Shown here: positions 32,731 through 33,122 of the stretch, one piece after another
How positions within the stretch are numbered: the stretch's first letter is position 1
Layout of the letters: every line of letters starts with the position of its first letter
Source of the DNA: an uncultured Bacteroidia bacterium
GTDB taxonomy: Bacteria; Bacteroidota; Bacteroidia; Bacteroidales; UBA932
Assembly (NCBI GenBank): GCA_902779765.1
Contig: CACZCQ010000020.1
Location: 1 to 33,122, forward strand
Length of the DNA: 33,122 nt
Reading direction: 5' to 3'
The notes under the pieces: model-generated
Seen by the model: the letters and a program-made list of their open reading frames with translations, nothing else
Database searches by the model: none
What the model was told of the DNA's origin: nothing
Program-made: the position numbers and the translations under genes

Positions 32731-33122
32731 ATGAAAAGAGCTCACCTTCTCGCCGCCATCGGCGCAATCCTGTTTTTAGTCGTATCCTGCCAGAAAACCC
32801 CCACAGCCGAAGTGTCCATCAGTCAGAACAGCAGCTACGATCCTAGGACCGCCACCATCACCTTCTCGAACGGTGAGCAGGGGGTCTCGGAGACCGTGAA
32901 CGTGATTCAGTCGCAGCAGGACGCAATCATTCCAGGGGAACTGGAATATGAGCTCTTCTACGAGGCCCAGACATTCACGCTCCCCATCTCGGCCAATGTG
33001 GACTACACGGTCTCCCTCGACGGAGGCGACTGGATCAAGTCCCTCGGAACCAGGGGGCTCAGCAGCAAGCAATACCAGTTCTCCATTGCAGAGAACACCG
33101 GCAAGACCCCGAGGGAAGCCGT
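32731..33122 (+). CDS. BACON-domain lipoprotein, 3' truncated by window
   Basis: The frame starts MKRAHLLAAIGAILFLVVSC, a lipoprotein signal with lipid Cys20, and stays open to the window end (130 codons seen). Residues ~36-66 (DPRTATITFSNGEQGVSETVNVIQSQQ) look like only the second half of a BACON module. A second module then starts at ~72 (YELFYEAQTFTLPISANVDYTVSLDGGDWI). BACON domains bind glycans or mucin and often begin surface hydrolases or adhesins in Bacteroidetes. What follows, possibly a catalytic domain, is outside the window. The two lines of evidence, signal and repeat pattern, agree well. Confidence 0.8.
   Translation, partial: MKRAHLLAAIGAILFLVVSCQKTPTAEVSISQNSSYDPRTATITFSNGEQGVSETVNVIQSQQDAIIPGELEYELFYEAQTFTLPISANVDYTVSLDGGDWIKSLGTRGLSSKQYQFSIAENTGKTPREA

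Noticed and set aside
1-33122. CRISPR arrays, tRNA genes, IS elements, integrases, toxin-antitoxin pairs
   Set aside because: No spaced direct repeats, cloverleaf with CCA end, or such proteins were recognised in any gap or frame. Short tRNA-like folds were not scored by program, so a missed RNA gene cannot be fully excluded.

Overview
The window is 33 kb of gene-dense chromosome that reads as a gut-type member of the Bacteroidales. The signs are SusC-like plug and barrel proteins, BACON and GH92/GH29 glycan genes, a PASTA-rluD pair, a PspC/PadR cassette, a xylose isomerase-xylulokinase pair, class I fumarase, promoters of the TAnnTTTG (-7) type and almost no Shine-Dalgarno sequences. Base composition is moderately GC-rich, which suggests an uncultured or Alistipes/Cryptobacteroides-like lineage more than classical Bacteroides, but the genus cannot be fixed from this sequence. 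No tRNA, rRNA, CRISPR array, integrase or transposase was seen.

Layout. (1) 1-6247: the end of an alpha-L-fucosidase (GH29); a leftward pspC-like/padR/pspC-like cassette; then a GH92 alpha-mannosidase lipoprotein followed by a beta-propeller lipoprotein. (2) 6249-11225, leftward: S41 protease lipoprotein, prfB (with a programmed +1 frameshift), a stand-alone TonB-plug lipoprotein, class I fumarase. (3) 11288-13545, rightward: murI and pncB. (4) 13546-13901: a convergent gap filled by two large, elaborately base-paired palindromic elements. (5) 13902-16184, leftward: xseA, xseB and an MsrA-fRMsr fusion. (6) 16238-21853, rightward: engB, prs, a small Cys-containing membrane protein, der, a LysE-type exporter, a PASTA protein and an RluA-family pseudouridine synthase, closed by a strong terminator. 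(7) 21884-24943, leftward: a large outer-membrane barrel with Gly/Met-rich insert and tail. (8) 25029-32328, leftward: an AAA/STAND-like ATPase, a cysteine-free sirtuin, xylB, xylA, rplU, rpmA, serS, ruvC. (9) 32415 to the end, rightward: rpsU with an unusually strong Shine-Dalgarno sequence, then the start of a BACON lipoprotein.

How the parts fit. Most genes are housekeeping: translation (prfB, rplU, rpmA, rpsU, serS), ribosome assembly (engB, der, rluA family), DNA repair (ruvC, xseAB), cell wall and NAD supply (murI, pncB) and nucleotide supply (prs). Glycan use (GH29, GH92, BACON lipoprotein, xylAB) reflects a saccharolytic life. No complete, obviously new defence or mobile system is present. 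The most unusual items are the twin structured elements at 13558-13859, the MsrA-fRMsr fusion with all three fRMsr cysteines, the Zn-less sirtuin that also lacks the acyl-selectivity Arg, two promoters that would give leaderless mRNAs (murI, engB), and the two places (prfB frameshift site and rpsU leader) where a strong SD-like sequence survives in a genome that otherwise ignores SD.
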